The notes under the pieces are model-generated. The model was not told where the DNA came from, searched no databases, and was given only the letters and a program-made list of their open reading frames with translations. From Diplolepis rosae (taxonomy: Eukaryota > Arthropoda > Insecta > Hymenoptera > Diplolepididae), in the NCBI GenBank assembly GCA_030998225.1, contig JAPYXD010000746.1, positions 1,798,001-1,862,000 on the forward strand: a stretch of 64,000 bases of DNA, written 5' to 3'. The translations under genes and the position numbers were made by a program. Of this stretch, positions 35,906 through 50,100 are shown in pieces (position 1 is the first letter of the stretch; each line of letters begins with the position of its first letter).

Positions 35906-38900
35906 TTTAAGCACCTGGACTACTATATATAATTTTCAAAATGACGGGATCTCTAATATATAAACGAGGTATCTTAAATTTCACTTCTCAGCTTAGGTTC
36001 CCCGAGGAAGATGTTTTTTAAGCACCTGGACTACTAGATATAATTTTCAAAATAACGGGATCTCTAAAATATGAAGAACGTATCTGAATTTTCAGTTCTC
36101 AGCTTAAATTCCCTGAGGAAGATGTATTTTAAGCACCTGGACTACTAGATATAATTTTCAAAATGACGGCATCTCTAATATATAATTGAGGTATCTTAAA
36201 TTTCACGTCTCAGATTAAGTTCCCCGAGGAATATGTTTTTTAAGCACCTGTACTACTATATAATTTTCAAAATGACGGGATCTCTAAAATATGAACTAGG
36301 TATCTTAATTTTCAGTTCTCAGCTTAAATTCCCTGAGGAAGATGTATTTTAAGCACCTGGACTACTAGATATAATTTTCAAAATGACGGCATCTCTATTA
36401 TATTAACGAGGTATCTTAAATTTCACTCCTCAGGTTAAGTTCCCCGAGGAAGATGTTTTTTAAGCACCTGGACTACTATATTATTTTCAAAATGACGGGA
36501 TCTCTAAAATATTATCTAGGTATCTTAATTTTCAGTTCTTAGCTTAAGTTCCCTGAGGAAGATGGTTTTTAAGCAACCTGGACTACTAGATATAATTTTC
36601 CAAATGACGGGATTTCTGATATATAAACGAGGTATCTAAAATTTCACTTCTGAGCTTAAGTTCCCCGAGGAAGATGTTTTTTAAGCACCTGGACTACTAG
36701 ATATAATTTTCAAAATGATGGTATCTCTAAAACATGAACAAGGTATCTGATTATTCAGTTCTCAGCTTAAGTTCCCTGAGGAAGATGTATTTTATGCACC
36801 TGGACTAATATATTATTTTCAAAATGACAGGATCTCTAAAATATGAACTAGGTATCTTAATTTTCAGTTCTCAGCTTAAATTCCCCGAGGAAGATGTTTT
36901 TTAAGCACCTGGACTACTATATAAATTTAAAAACTACGGGATATCTAAAATATGAACTAGGTATCTTAATTTTCAGTTCTTAGCTTACGTTCCCTGAGGA
37001 AAATGTTTTTCAAGCACCTGGACTGCTAGATATAATTTTCAAAATGACGGGATCTCTAATATATAAACGAGGTATCTTAAATTTCACTTCTCAGCTTAAG
37101 TTCCCCGAGGAAGATGTTTTTTAAGCACCTGGACTACTAGATATAATTTTCAAAATGACGGGATCTCCAAAATATGAACACGGTATCTGAATTTTCAGTT
37201 CTCAGTTTAAATTCCCTAAGGAAGATGTATTTTAAGCACCTGGACTACTAGACATAATTTTCAATATAACGGGGTCTCTAAAATATGAAGAAGGTATGTG
37301 AATTTTCAGTTCTTAGCTTAAATTCCCTGAGGAAGATTTATTTTAAGCACCTGGACTACTATATTATTTTCAAAATGACAGGATCTCTAAGATATGAACT
37401 AGGTATCTTAATTTTCAGTTTTCAGCTTAAATTCCCTGAGGAAGATGTATTTTAAGCACCTGGACTACTATATTATTTTAAAAATGACAGGATCTCTAAG
37501 ATATGAACTAGGTATCTTAATTTTCAGTTCTCAGCTTAAATTCCCTGAGGAAGATGTATTTTAAGCACCTGGACTACTATATATGATTTTCAAAATGACG
37601 GGATCTCTAATATATAAACGAGGTATCTTAAATTTCACTTCTCAGCTTAGGTTCCCAGAGGAAGATGTTTTTTAAGCACCTGGACTACTAGATATAATTT
37701 TCAAAATGATGGTATCTCTAAAACATGAACAAGGTATCTGATTATTCAGTTCTCAGCTTAAGTTCCCTGAGGAAGATGTATTTTATGCACCTGGACTACT
37801 ATATTATTTTCAAAATGACAGGATCTCTAAAATATGAACTAGGTATCTTAATTTTCAGTTCTCAGCTTAAATTCCCCGATGAAGATGTTTTTTATGCACC
37901 TGGACTACTATATTATTTTCAAAATGACAGGATCTCTAAAATATGAACTAGGTATCTTAATTTTCAGTTCTTAGCTTACGTTCCCTGAGGAAAATGTTTT
38001 TCAAGCACCTGGACTGCTAGATATAATTTTCAAAATGACGGGATCTCCAAAATATGAACACGGTATCTGAATTTTCAGTTCTCAGTTTAAATTCCCTTAG
38101 GAAGATGTATTTTAAGCACCTGGACTACTAGATATAATTTTCAAAATGACGAAATCTCCAAAATATGAACACGGTATCTGAATTTTCAGTTCTCAGTTCA
38201 AATTCCCTTAGGAAGATGTATTTTAAGCACCTGGACTACTAGATATAATTTTCAAAATGACGGCATCTCTAATATATAATCGAGGTATCTTAAATTTCAC
38301 GTCTCAGGTTAAGTTCCCCGAGGAAGATGTTTTTTAAGCACCTGTACTACTATATAATTTTCAAAATGACGGGATCTCTAAAATATGAACTAGGTATCTT
38401 AATTTTTAGTTCTCAGCTTAAATTCCCTGAGGAAGATGTATTTTAAGCACCTGGACTACTATATATAATTTTCAAAATTACGGGATCTCTAATATATAAA
38501 CGAGGTATCTTAAATTTTACTTCTCAGCTTAGGTTCCCCGAGGAAGTTGTTTTTTAAGCACCTGGACTAATATATTATTTTCAAAATGACAGGATCTCTA
38601 AAATATGAACTAGGTATCTTATTTTTCAGTTCTCAGCTTAAATTCCCTGATGAAGATGTATTTTAAGCACCTGGACTACTATATATAATTTTCAAAATGA
38701 CGGGATCTCTAATATATAAGCGAGGTATCTTATATTTCACTTCTCAGCTTAAGTTCCCCGAGGAAGATGTTTTTTTAGCACCTGGACTACTATATTATTT
38801 TCAAAATGACAGGATCTCTAAAATATGAACTAGGTATCTTAATTTTCAGTTCTTAGCTTAAATTCCCTGAGGAAGATGTATTTTAAGCACCTGGACTACT

Positions 38901-40310
38901 ATATAATTTTCAAAGTGACGGGATCTCCAAGATATGAACACGGTATCTGAATTTTCAGTTCTCAGTTTAAATTCCCTTAGAAAGATGTATTTTAAGCACC
39001 TGGACTACTAGACATAATTTTCAATATAACGGGGTCTCTAAAATATGAAGAAGGTATGTGAATTTTCAGTTCTTAGCTTAAATTCCCTGAGGAAGATTTA
39101 TTTTAAGCACCTGGACTACTATATTATTTTCAAAATGACAGGATCTCTAAGATATGAACTAGGTATCTTAATTTTCAGTTCTCAGCTTAAATTTCCTGAG
39201 GAAGATGTATTTTAAGCACCTGGACTACTATATTATTTTAAAAATGACAGGATCTCTAAGATATGAACTAGGTATCTTAATTTTCAGTTCTCAGCTTAAA
39301 TTCCCTGAGGAAGATGTATTTTAAGCACCTGGACTACTATATATGATTTTCAAAATGACGGGATCTCTAATATATAAACGAGGTATCTTAAATTTCACTT
39401 CTCAGCTTAGGTTCCCAGAGGAAGATGTTTTTTAAGCACCTGGACTACTAGATATAATTTTCAAAATGATGGTATCTCTAAAACATGAACAAGGTATCTG
39501 ATTATTCAGTTCTCAGCTTAAGTTCCCTGAGGAAGATGTATTTTATGCACCTGGACTACTATATTATTTTCAAAATGACAGGATCTCTAAAATATGAACT
39601 AGGTATCTTAATTTTCAGTTCTCAGCTTAAATTCCCCGAGGAAGATGTTTTTTAAGCACCTGGACTACTATATAATTTTCAAAACGACGGGATCTCTAAA
39701 ATATGAACTAGGTATCTTAATTTTCAGTTCTTAGCTTACGTTCCCTGAGGAAAATGTTTTTCAAGCACCTGGACTGCTAGATATAATTTTCAAAATGACG
39801 GGATCTCTAATATATAAACGAGGTATCTTAAATTTCACTTCTCAGCTTAAGTTCCCCGAGGAAGATGTTTTTTAAGCACCTGGACTACTAGATATAATTT
39901 TCAAAATGACGGGATCTCCAAAATATGAACACGGTATCTGAATTTTCAGTTCTCAGTTTAAATTCCCTTAGGAAGATGTATTTTAAGCACCTGGACTACT
40001 AGATATAATTTTCAATTTATCCGGGTCTCTAAAATATGAAGAAGGTATGTGAATTTTCAGTTCTTAGCTTAAATTCCCTGAGGAAGATTTATTTTAAGCA
40101 CCTGGACTACTATATTATTTTCAAAATGACAGGATCTCTAAAATATGAACTAGGTATCTTAATTTTCAGTTCTCAGCTTAAATTCCCTGAGGAAGATGTA
40201 TTTTAAGCACCTGGACTACTATATTATTTTCAAAATGACAGGATCTCTAAAATATGAACTAGGTATCTTAATTTTCAGTTCTCAGCTTAAATTCCCTGAG
40301 GAAGATGTAT
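35906..40310 (+). repeat. 4.4-kb higher-order unit, copy 2
   Basis: This directly follows copy 1, making a head-to-tail pair. Private features are a one-base insertion AAGCAACCTGG near 36,572, ATATAAATTTAAAAACTACGG near 36,922, GATGAAGATGTTTTTTATGC near 37,880 and a disrupted TTCAATTTATCCGGG near 40,011-40,023. After about 40.31 kb the array does not continue as a third copy; it jumps back to sequence like 33.28 kb (GAACATG marker at 33365 and 40412, offset 7,047). Confidence 0.88.
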
Positions 40311-41560
40311 TTTAAGCACCTGGACTACTAGATATAATTTTCAAAATGATGGTATCTCTAAAACATGAACAAGGTATCTGATTATTCAGTTCTCAGCTTA
40401 AGTTCCCTGAGGAACATGTATTTTATGCACCTGGACTACTATATTATTTTCAAAATGACAGGATCTCTAAAATATGAACTAGGTATCTTAATTTTCAGTT
40501 CTCAGCTTAAATTCCCCGAGGAAGATGTTTTTTAAGCACCTGGACTACTACATAATTTTCAAAATGACGGGATCTCTAAAATATGAACTAGGTATCTTAA
40601 TTTTCAGTTCTTAGCTTACGTTCCCTGAGGAAAATGTTTTTCAAGCACCTGGACTGCTAGATATAATTTTCAAAATGACGGGATCTCCAAAATATGAACA
40701 CGGTATCTGAATTTTCAGTTCTCAGTTTAAATTCCCTTAGGAAGATGTATTTTAAGCACCTGGACTACTAGATATAATTTTCAAAATGACGAAATCTCCA
40801 AAATATGAACACGGTATCTGAATTTTCAGTTCTCAGTTCAAATTCCCTTAGGAAGATGTATTTTAAGCACCTGGACTACTAGATATAATTTTCAAAATGA
40901 CGGCATCTCTAATATATAATCGAGGTATCTTAAATTTCACGTCTCAGGTTAAGTTCCCCGAGGAAGATGTTTTTTAAGCACCTGTACTACTATATAATTT
41001 TCATAATGACGGGATCTCTAAAATATGAACTAGGTATCTTAATTTTTAGTTCTCAGCTTAAATTCCCTGAGGAAGATGTATTTTAAGCACCTGGACTACT
41101 ATATATAATTTTCAAAATTACGGGATCTCTAATATATAAACGAGGTATCTTAAATTTTACTTCTCAGCTTAGGTTCCCCGAGGAAGTTGTTTTTTAAGCA
41201 CCTGGACTACTATATTATTTTCAAAATGACAGGATCTCTAAAATATGAACTAGGTATCTTATTTTTCAGTTCTCAGCTTAAATTCCCTGATGAAGATGTA
41301 TTTTAAGCACCTGGACTACTATATATAATTTTCAAAATGACGGGATCTCTAATATATAAGCGAGGTATCTTATATTTCACTTCTCAGCTTAAGTTCCCCG
41401 AGGAAGATGTTTTTTTAGCACCTGGACTACTATATTATTTTCAAAATGACAGGATCTCTAAAATATGAACTAGGTATCTTAATTTTCAGTTCTTAGCTTA
41501 AATTCCCTGAGGAAGATGTATTTTAAGCACCTGGACTAATATATAATTTTCAAAGTGACG
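40311..41560 (+). repeat. Partial copy of the H to GTGACGGG part of the 4.4-kb unit
   Basis: About 1.2 kb matching 33.28-34.5 kb (offset 7,047) and 37.68-38.95 kb (offset 2,640; GACGAAATC at 38148 and 40788). The order is C' with GAACATG, B, H, D, double D, AATCGAGG A, CACCTGTAC B, AAATTACGG A, GATGAAG, ATAAGCGAGG A, B, GTGACGGG. It keeps the normal GCACCTGGACTACTATATT at the place where the 34.38-kb copy is disrupted. Confidence 0.85.
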
Positions 41561-44150
41561 GGATCTCTAAAATATGAACACGGTATCTGAATTTTCAGTT
41601 CTCAGTTCAAATTCCCTTAGGAAGATGTATTTTAAGCACCTGGACTACTATATATAATTCTCAAAATGACGGGATCTCTAATATGTAAACGAGGTGTCTT
41701 AAATTTCACTCCTCAGGTTAAGTTCCCCGAGGAAGATGTTTTTTAAGCACCTGGACTACTAGATATAATTTTCAAAATGACGGGATCTCTAATATATAAA
41801 CGAGGTATCTTAAATTTCCCTTCTCATGATAAGTTCCCCGAGGAACATGTTTTTTAAGCACCTGGACTACTAGATATAATTTTCAAAATAACGGGATCTC
41901 TAAAATATGAAGAACGTATCTGAATTTTCAGTTCTCAGCTTAAATTCCCTGAGGAAGATTTATGTTAAACACCTGGACTACTTGAAATAATTCTCAAAAT
42001 GACAGGATTTCTAATATATAAACGAGGTATCTTATGTTTCACTTCTCAGCTTAAGTTCCCCGAGGAAGATGTTTTTTAAGCACATGGACTAGTAGATATA
42101 ATTTTAAAAATGACTGGATCTCCAAAATATGAACAGGGTATCTGAATTTTCAGTTCTCAGTTTAAATTCCCTAAGGAAGATGTATTTTAAGCACCTGGAC
42201 TACTAGACATAATTTTCAAAATAACGGGGTCTCTAAAATATGAAGAAGGTATGTGAATTTTCAGTTCTTAGCTTAAATTCCCTGAGGAAGATGTTTTTTA
42301 AGCACCTGGACTACTATATTATTTTCAAAATGACGGGATCTCTAAAATATGAACTAGGTATCTTAATTTTCAGTTCTCAGCTTAAATTCCCTGAGGAAGA
42401 TGTATTTTAAGCACCTGGACTACTATATATAATTTTCAAAATGACGGGATCTCTAATATATAAACGAGGTATCTTAAATTTCACTTCTCAGCTTAGGTTC
42501 CCCGAGGAAGATGTTTTTTAAGCACCTGGACTACTAGATATAATTTTCAAAATGATGGTATCTCTAAAACATGAACAAGGTATCTGATTATTCAGTTCTC
42601 AGCTTAAGTTCCCTGAGGAAGATGTATTTTATGCACCTGGACTACTATATTATTTTCAAAATGACAGGATCTCTAAAATATGAACTAGGTATCTTAATTT
42701 TCAGTTCTCAGCTTAAATTCCCCGAGGAAGATGTTTTTTAAGCACCTGGACTACTACATAATTTTCAAAACGACGGGATCTCTAAAATATGAACTAGGTA
42801 TCTTAATTTTCAGTTCTTAGCTTACGTTCCCTGAGGAAAATGTTTTTCAAGCACATGGACTGCTAGCTATAATTTACAAAATGATAGGATCTCTAAAATA
42901 TGAACACGGTATCTGAATTTTCAGTTCTCAGTTTAAATTCCCTTAGGAAGATGTATTTTAAGCACCTGGACTACTATATATAATTTTCAAAATGACGGGA
43001 TCTCCAAAATATGAACACGGTATCTGAATTTTCAGTTCTCAGTTTAAATTCCCTTAGGAAGATGTATTTTAAGCACCCTGACTACTGGATATAATTTTCA
43101 AAATGACGGCATCTCTAATATATAATCGAGGTATCTTAAATTTCACGTCTCAGGTTAAGTTCCCCGAGGAAGATGTTTTTTATGCACCTGTACTACTATA
43201 TAATTTTCAAAATGACGGGATCTCTAAAATATGAACTAGGTATCTTAATTTTTAGTTCTCAGCTTAAATTCCCTGAGGAAGATGTATTTTAAGCACCTGG
43301 ACTACTATATATAATTTTCAAAATTACGGGATCTCTAATATATAAACGAGGTATCTTAAATTTTACTTCTCAGCTTAGGTTCCCCGAGGAAGATGTTTTT
43401 TAAGCACCTGGACTACTATATTATTTTCAAAATGACAGGATCTCTAAAATATGAACTAGGTATCTTAATTTTCAGTTCTCAGCTTAAATTCCCTGATGAA
43501 GATGTATTTTAAGCACCTGGACTACTATATATAATTTTCAAAATGACGGGATCTCTAATATATAAGCGAGGTATCTTATATTTCACTTCTCAGCTTAAGT
43601 TCCCCGAGGAAGATGTTTTTTTAGCACCTGGACTACTATATTATTTTCAAAATGACAGGATCTCTAAAATATGAACTAGGTATCTTAATTTTCAGTTCTT
43701 AGCTTAAATTCCCTGAGGAAGATGTATTTTAAGCACCTGGACTACTATATAATTTTCAAAGTGACGGGATCTCCAAGATATGAACACGGTATCTGAATTT
43801 TCAGTTCTCAGTTTAAATTCCCTTAGAAAGATGTATTTTAAGCACCTGCACTACTAGATATAATTTTCAAAATGACGGGATCTCCAAAATATGAACACGG
43901 TATCTGAATTTTCAGTTCTCAGTTCAAATTCCCTTAGGAAGATGTATTTTAAGCACCTGGACTACTATATATAATTTTCAAAATGACGGGATCTCTAATA
44001 TATAAACGAGGTATCTTATATTTCACTTCTCAGCTTAAGTTCCCCGAGGAAGATGTTTTTTTAGCACATGGACTAGTAGATATAATTTTAAAAATGACTG
44101 GATCTCTAAAATATGAACTAGGTATCTTAATTTTCAGTTCTCAGTTTAAA
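41560..44150 (+). repeat. Mosaic zone with F/E-derived monomers
   Basis: It contains a private TATGTAAACGAGGTGTC A monomer near 41,690, an E pair with CTTGAAATAA at 41981 and AGCACATGGACTAGTAG near 42,080. From 42.5 kb it returns to the C'-B-H-D order of the 4.4-kb unit with private changes (GCTAGCTATAATTTACAAAATGATAGG near 42,860 and AGCACCCTGAC near 43,073). No gene or unique DNA. Confidence 0.78.
41875..42285 (+). repeat. 410-bp rare block shared with 51.90 kb
   Basis: Four monomers with an unusual order: GAAGAACG, CTTGAAATAATTC with TATCTTATGTTTCAC, CACATGGACTAGTAG with AAAATGACTGG and GAACAGGGTATC, then GACATAATTTTCAAAATAACG. The same order with the same rare bases occurs at about 51,897-52,307, an offset of 10,022 bp (CTTGAAATAA at 41981 and 52003). 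Flanks differ on both sides. Confidence 0.85.
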
Positions 44151-47100
44151 TTCCCTTAGGAAGATGTATTTTAAGCACCTGGACTACTAGATATAATTTT
44201 CAAAATGACGGCATCTCTAATATATAATCGAGGTATCTTAAATTTCACGTCTCAGGGTAAGTTCCCCGAGGAAGATGTTTTTTAAGCACCTGTACTACTA
44301 TATAATTTTCAAAATGACGGGATCTCTAAAATATGAAATAGGTATCTTAATTTTCAGTTCTCAGCTTAAATTCCCTGAGGATGATGTATTTTAAGCACCT
44401 GGACTACTATATATAATTTTCAAAATGACGGGATCTCTAATATATAAACGAGGTATCTTAAATTTTACTTCTCAGCTTAGGTTCCCCGAGGAAGATGTTT
44501 TTTAAGCACCTGGACTACTATATTATTTTCAAAATGACAGGATCTCTAAAATATGAACTAGGTATCTTAATTTTCAGTTCTCAGCTTAAATTCCCCGAGG
44601 AAGATGTTTTTTAAGCACCTGGACTACTATATAATTTTCAAAACGACGGGATCTATAAAATATGAACTAGGTATCTCAATTTTCAGTTCTTAGCTTACGT
44701 TCCCTGAGGAAAATGTTTTTCAAGAACCTGGACTGCTAGGTATAATTTTCAAAATGACGGGATCTCTAATATATAAACGAGGTATCTTAAATTTCACTTC
44801 TCAGCTTAAGTTCCCCGAGGAAGATGTTTTTTAAGCACCTGTACTACTATGTAATTTTCAAAATGACGGTGTCTCTAAAATATGAAGTAGGTATCTTAAT
44901 TTTCAGTTCTCAGCTTAAATTCCCTGAGGAAGATGTATTTTAATCACCTGGACTACTATATATAATTTTCAAAATGACGGGATCTCTAATATATAAACGA
45001 GGTATCTTAAATTTTACTTCTCAGCTTAGGTTCCCCGAGGAAGATCTTTTTTAAGCACCTGGACTACTATTTTATTTTCAAAATGACAGGATCTCTAAAA
45101 TATGAACTAGGTATTTTAATTTTCAGTTCTCAGCTTAAATTCCCTGATGAAGATGTATTATAAGCACCTGGACTACTATATATAATTTTCAAAATGACAT
45201 GATCTCTAATATATAAACGAGGTATCTTATATTTCACTTCTCAGCTTAAGTTCCCCTAGGAAGATGTTTTTTCAGCACCTGGACTAGTAGATATAATTTT
45301 AAAAATGACTGGATCTCCAAAATATGAACACGGTATCTGAATTTTCAGTTCTCAGTTTAAATTCCCTAAGGAAGATGTATTTTAAGCACCTGGACTACTA
45401 GAAATAATTTTCAAAATGATGGGATCTCTAAAACATGAACAAGGTATCTGAATATCCAGTTCTCAGCTTAAGTTCCCTTAGGAAGATGTATTTTATGCAC
45501 CCGGACTTCTATATTATTTTCAAAATGACGGGATCTCCAAAATATGAACTAGCTATCTTAATTTTCAGTTCTTAGCTTAAGTTCCCTGAGGAAGATGTGT
45601 TTTATGCACCTGGACTACTATATTATTTTCAAAATGTCAGGATCTCTAAAATATGAACTAGGTATCTTAATTTTCAGTTCTCAGTTTAAATTCCCTTAGG
45701 AAGATGTATTTTAAGCACCTGGACTACTATATATAATTTTCAAAATGACGGGATCTCTAATATATAAACGAGGTATCTTAAATTTTACTTCTCAGCTTAG
45801 GTTCCCCGAGGAAGATGTTTTTTAAGCACCTGGACTACTATATTATTTTCAAAATGACAGGATCTCTAAAATATGAACTAGGTATCTTAATTTTCAGTTC
45901 TCAGCTTAAATTCCCCGAGGAAGATGTTTTTTAAGCACCTGGACTACTATATAATTTTCAAAACGACGGGATCTATAAAATATGAACTAGGTATCTCAAT
46001 TTTCAGTTCTTAGCTTACGTTCCCTGAGGAAAATGTTTTTCAAGAACCTGGACTGCTAGGTATAATTTTCAAAATGACGGGATCTCTAATATATAAACGA
46101 GGTATCTTAAATTTCACTTCTCAGCTTAAGTTCCCCGAGGAAGATGTTTTTTAAGCACCTGTACTACTATATAATTTTCAAAATGACGGGATCTCTAAAA
46201 TATGAACTAGGTATCTTAATTTTCAGTTCTCAGCTTAAATTCCCTGAGGAAGATGTATTTTAAGCACCTGGACTACTATATATAATTTTCAAAATGACGG
46301 GATCTCTAATATATAAACGAGGTATCTTAAATTTCACTTCTCAGCTTAAGTTCCCCGAGGAAGATGTTTTTTAAGCACCTGTACTACTATATAATTTTCA
46401 AAATGACGGGATCTCTAAAATATGAACTAGGTGTCTTAATTTTCAGTTCTCAGCTTAAATTCCCTGAGGAAGATGTATTTTAAGCACCTGGACTAATATA
46501 TATAATTTTCAAAATGACGGGATCTCTAATATATAAACGAGGTATCTTAAATTTCACTTCTCAGCTTAGGTTCCCCGAGGAAGATGTTTTTTAAGCACCT
46601 GGACTACTATATTATTTTCAAAAAGACAGGATCTCTAAAATATGAACTAGGTATCTTAATTTTCAGTTCTCAGCTTAAATTCCCCGAGGAAGATGTATTT
46701 TAAGCACCTGGACTACTATATAATTTTCAAAACGACGGGATCTCTAAAATATGAACTAGGTATCTTAATTTTCAGTTCTTAGCTTACGTTCCCTGAGGAA
46801 AATGTTTTTCAAGAACCTGGACTGCTAGGTATAATTTTCAAAATGACGGGATCTCTAATATATAAACGAGGTATCTTAAATTTCACTTCTCAGCTTAAGT
46901 TCCCCGAGGAAGATGTTTTTTAAGCACCTGTACTACTATATAATTTTCAAAATGACGGGATCTCTAAAATATGAACTAGGTGTCTTAATTTTCAGTTCTC
47001 AGCTTAAATTCCCTGAGGAAGATGTATTTTAAGCACCTGGACTACTATATATAATTTTCAAAATGACGGGATCTCTAATATATAAACGAGGTATCTTAAA

Positions 47101-50100
47101 TTTCACTTCTCAGCTTAAGTTCCCCGAGGAAGATGTTTTTTAAGCACCTGTACTACTATATAATTTTCAAAATGACGGGATCTCTAAAATATGAACTAGG
47201 TATCTTAATTTTCAGTTCTCAGCTTAAATTCCCTGAGGAAGATGTATTTTAAGCACCTGGACTACTATATATAATTTTCAAAATGACGGGATCTCTAATA
47301 TATAAACGAGGTATCTTAAATTTCACTTCTCAGCTTAGGTTCCCCGAGGAAGATGTTTTTAAGCACCTGGACTACTATATTATTTTCAAAATGACAGGAT
47401 CTCTAAAATATGAACTAGGTATCTTAATTTTCAGTTCTCAGCTTAAATTCCCCGAGGAAGATGTTTTTTAAGCACCTGGACTACTATATAATTTTCAAAA
47501 CGACGGGATCTATAAAATATGAACTAGGTATCTCAATTTTCAGTTCTTAGCTTACGTTCCCTGAGGAAAATGTTTTTCAAGAACCTGGACTGCTAGGTAT
47601 AATTTTCAAAATGACGGGATCTCTAATATATAAACGAGGTATCTTAAATTTCACTTCTCAGCTTAAGTTCCCCGAGGAAGATGTTTTTTAAGCACCTGTA
47701 CTACTATATAATTTTCAAAATGACGGGATCTCTAAAATATGAACTAGGTATCTTAATTTTCAGTTCTCAGCTTAAATTCCCTGAGGAAGATGTATTTTAA
47801 GCACCTGGACTACTATATATAATTTTCAAAATGACGGGATCTCTAATATATAAACGAGGTATCTTAAATTTCACTTCTCAGCTTAAGTTCCCCGAGGAAG
47901 ATGTTTTTTAAGCACCTGTACTACTATATAATTTTCAAAATGACGGGATCTCTAAAATATGAACTAGGTATCTTAATTTTCAGTTCTCAGCTTAAATTCC
48001 CTGAGGAAGATGTATTTTAAGCACCTGGACTACTATATATAATTTTCAAAATGACGGGATCTCTAATATATAAACGAGGTATCTTAAATTTCACTTCTCA
48101 GCTTAGGTTCCCCGAGGAAGATGTTTTTTAAGCACCTGGACTACTATATTATTTTCAAAATGACAGGATCTCTAAAATATGAACTAGGTATCTTAATTTT
48201 CAGTTCTCAGCTTAAATTCCATGAGGAAGATGTATTTTATGCACCTGGACTACTATATTATTTTCAAAATGACAGGATCTCTAAAATATGAACTAGGTAT
48301 CTTAATTTTCAGTTCTCAGTTTAAATTCCCTTAGGAAGATGTATTTTAAGCACCTGGACTACTAGATATAATTTTCAAAATGACGGCATCTCTAATATAT
48401 AATCGAGGTATCTTAAATTTCACGTCTCAGGGTAAGTTCCCCGAGGAAGATGTTTTTTAAGCACCTGTACTACTATATAATTTTCAAAATGACGGGATCT
48501 CTAAAATATGAAATAGGTATCTTAATTTTCAGTTCTCAGCTTAAATTCCCTGAGGATGATGTATTTTAAGCACCTGGACTACTATATATAATTTTCAAAA
48601 TGACGGGATCTCTAATATATAAACGAGGTATCTTAAATTTTACTTCTCAGCTTTGGTTCCCCGAGGAAGATGTTTTTTAAGCACCTGGACTACTATATTA
48701 TTTTCAAAATGACAGGATCTCTAAAATATGAACTAGGTATCTTAATTTTCAGTTCTCAGCTTAAATTCCCCGAGGAAGATGTTTTTTAAGCACCTGGACT
48801 ACTATATAATTTTCAAAACGACGGGATCTATAAAATATGAACTAGGTATCTCAATTTTCAGTTCTTAGCTTACGTTCCCTGAGGAAAATGTTTTTCAAGA
48901 ACCTGGACTGCTAGGTATAATTTTCAAAATGACGGGATCTCTAATATATAAACGAGGTATCTTAAATTTCACTTCTCAGCTTAAGTTCCCCGAGGAAGAT
49001 GTTTTTTAAGCACCTGTACTACTATATAATTTTCAAAATGACGGGATCTCTAAAATATGAACTAGGTATCTTAATTTTCAGTTCTCAGCTTAAATTCCCT
49101 GAGGAAGATGTATTTTAAGCACCTGGACTACTATATATAATTTTCAAAATGACGGGATCTCTAATATATAAACGAGGTATCTTAAATTTTACTTCTCAGC
49201 TTAGGTTCCCCGAGGAAGATCTTTTTTAAGCACCTGGACTACTATTTTATTTTCAAAATGACAGGATCTCTAAAATATGAACTAGGTATTTTAATTTTCA
49301 GTTCTCAGCTTAAATTCCCTGATGAAGATGTATTTTAAGCACCTGGACTACTATATATAATTTTCTAAATGACGGGATCTCTCATATATAAACGAGGTAT
49401 CTTATATTTCACTTCTCAGCTTAAGTTCCCCTAGGAAGATGTTTTTTCAGCACCTGGACTAGTAGATATAATTTTAAAAATGACTGGATCTCCAAAATAT
49501 GAACACGGTATCTGAATTTTCAGTTCTCAGTTTAAATTCCCTAAGGAAGATGTATTTTAAGCACCTGGACTACTAGAAATAATTTTCAAAATGATGGGAT
49601 CTCTAAAACATGAACAAGGTATCTGAATATTCAGTTCTCAGCTTAAGTTCCCTTAGGAAGATGTATTTTATGCACCTGGACTACTATATTATTTTCAAAA
49701 TGACAGGATCTCTAAAATATGAACTAGGTATCTTAATTTTCAGTTCTCAGCTTAAATTCCCTGAGGATGATGTATTTTAAGCACCTGGACTACTAGATAT
49801 AATTTTCAAAATGACGGCATCTCTAATATATAATCGAGGTATCTTAAATTTCACGTCTCAGGGTAAGTTCCCCGAGGAAGATGTTTTTTAAGCACCTGTA
49901 CTACTATATAATTTTCAAAATGACGGGATCTCTAAAATATGAAATAGGTATCTTAATTTTCAGTTCTCAGCTTAAATTCCCTGAGGATGATGTATTTTAA
50001 GCACCTGGACTACTATATATAATTTTCAAAATGACGGGATCTCTAATATATAAACGAGGTATCTTAAATTTCACTTCTCAGCTTAAGTTCCCCGAGGAAG

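Noticed and set aside
47283..47471. 62-codon open frame
   Set aside because: It is created by a one-base shorter T-run near 47,356; the neighbouring seven-monomer units lack it.
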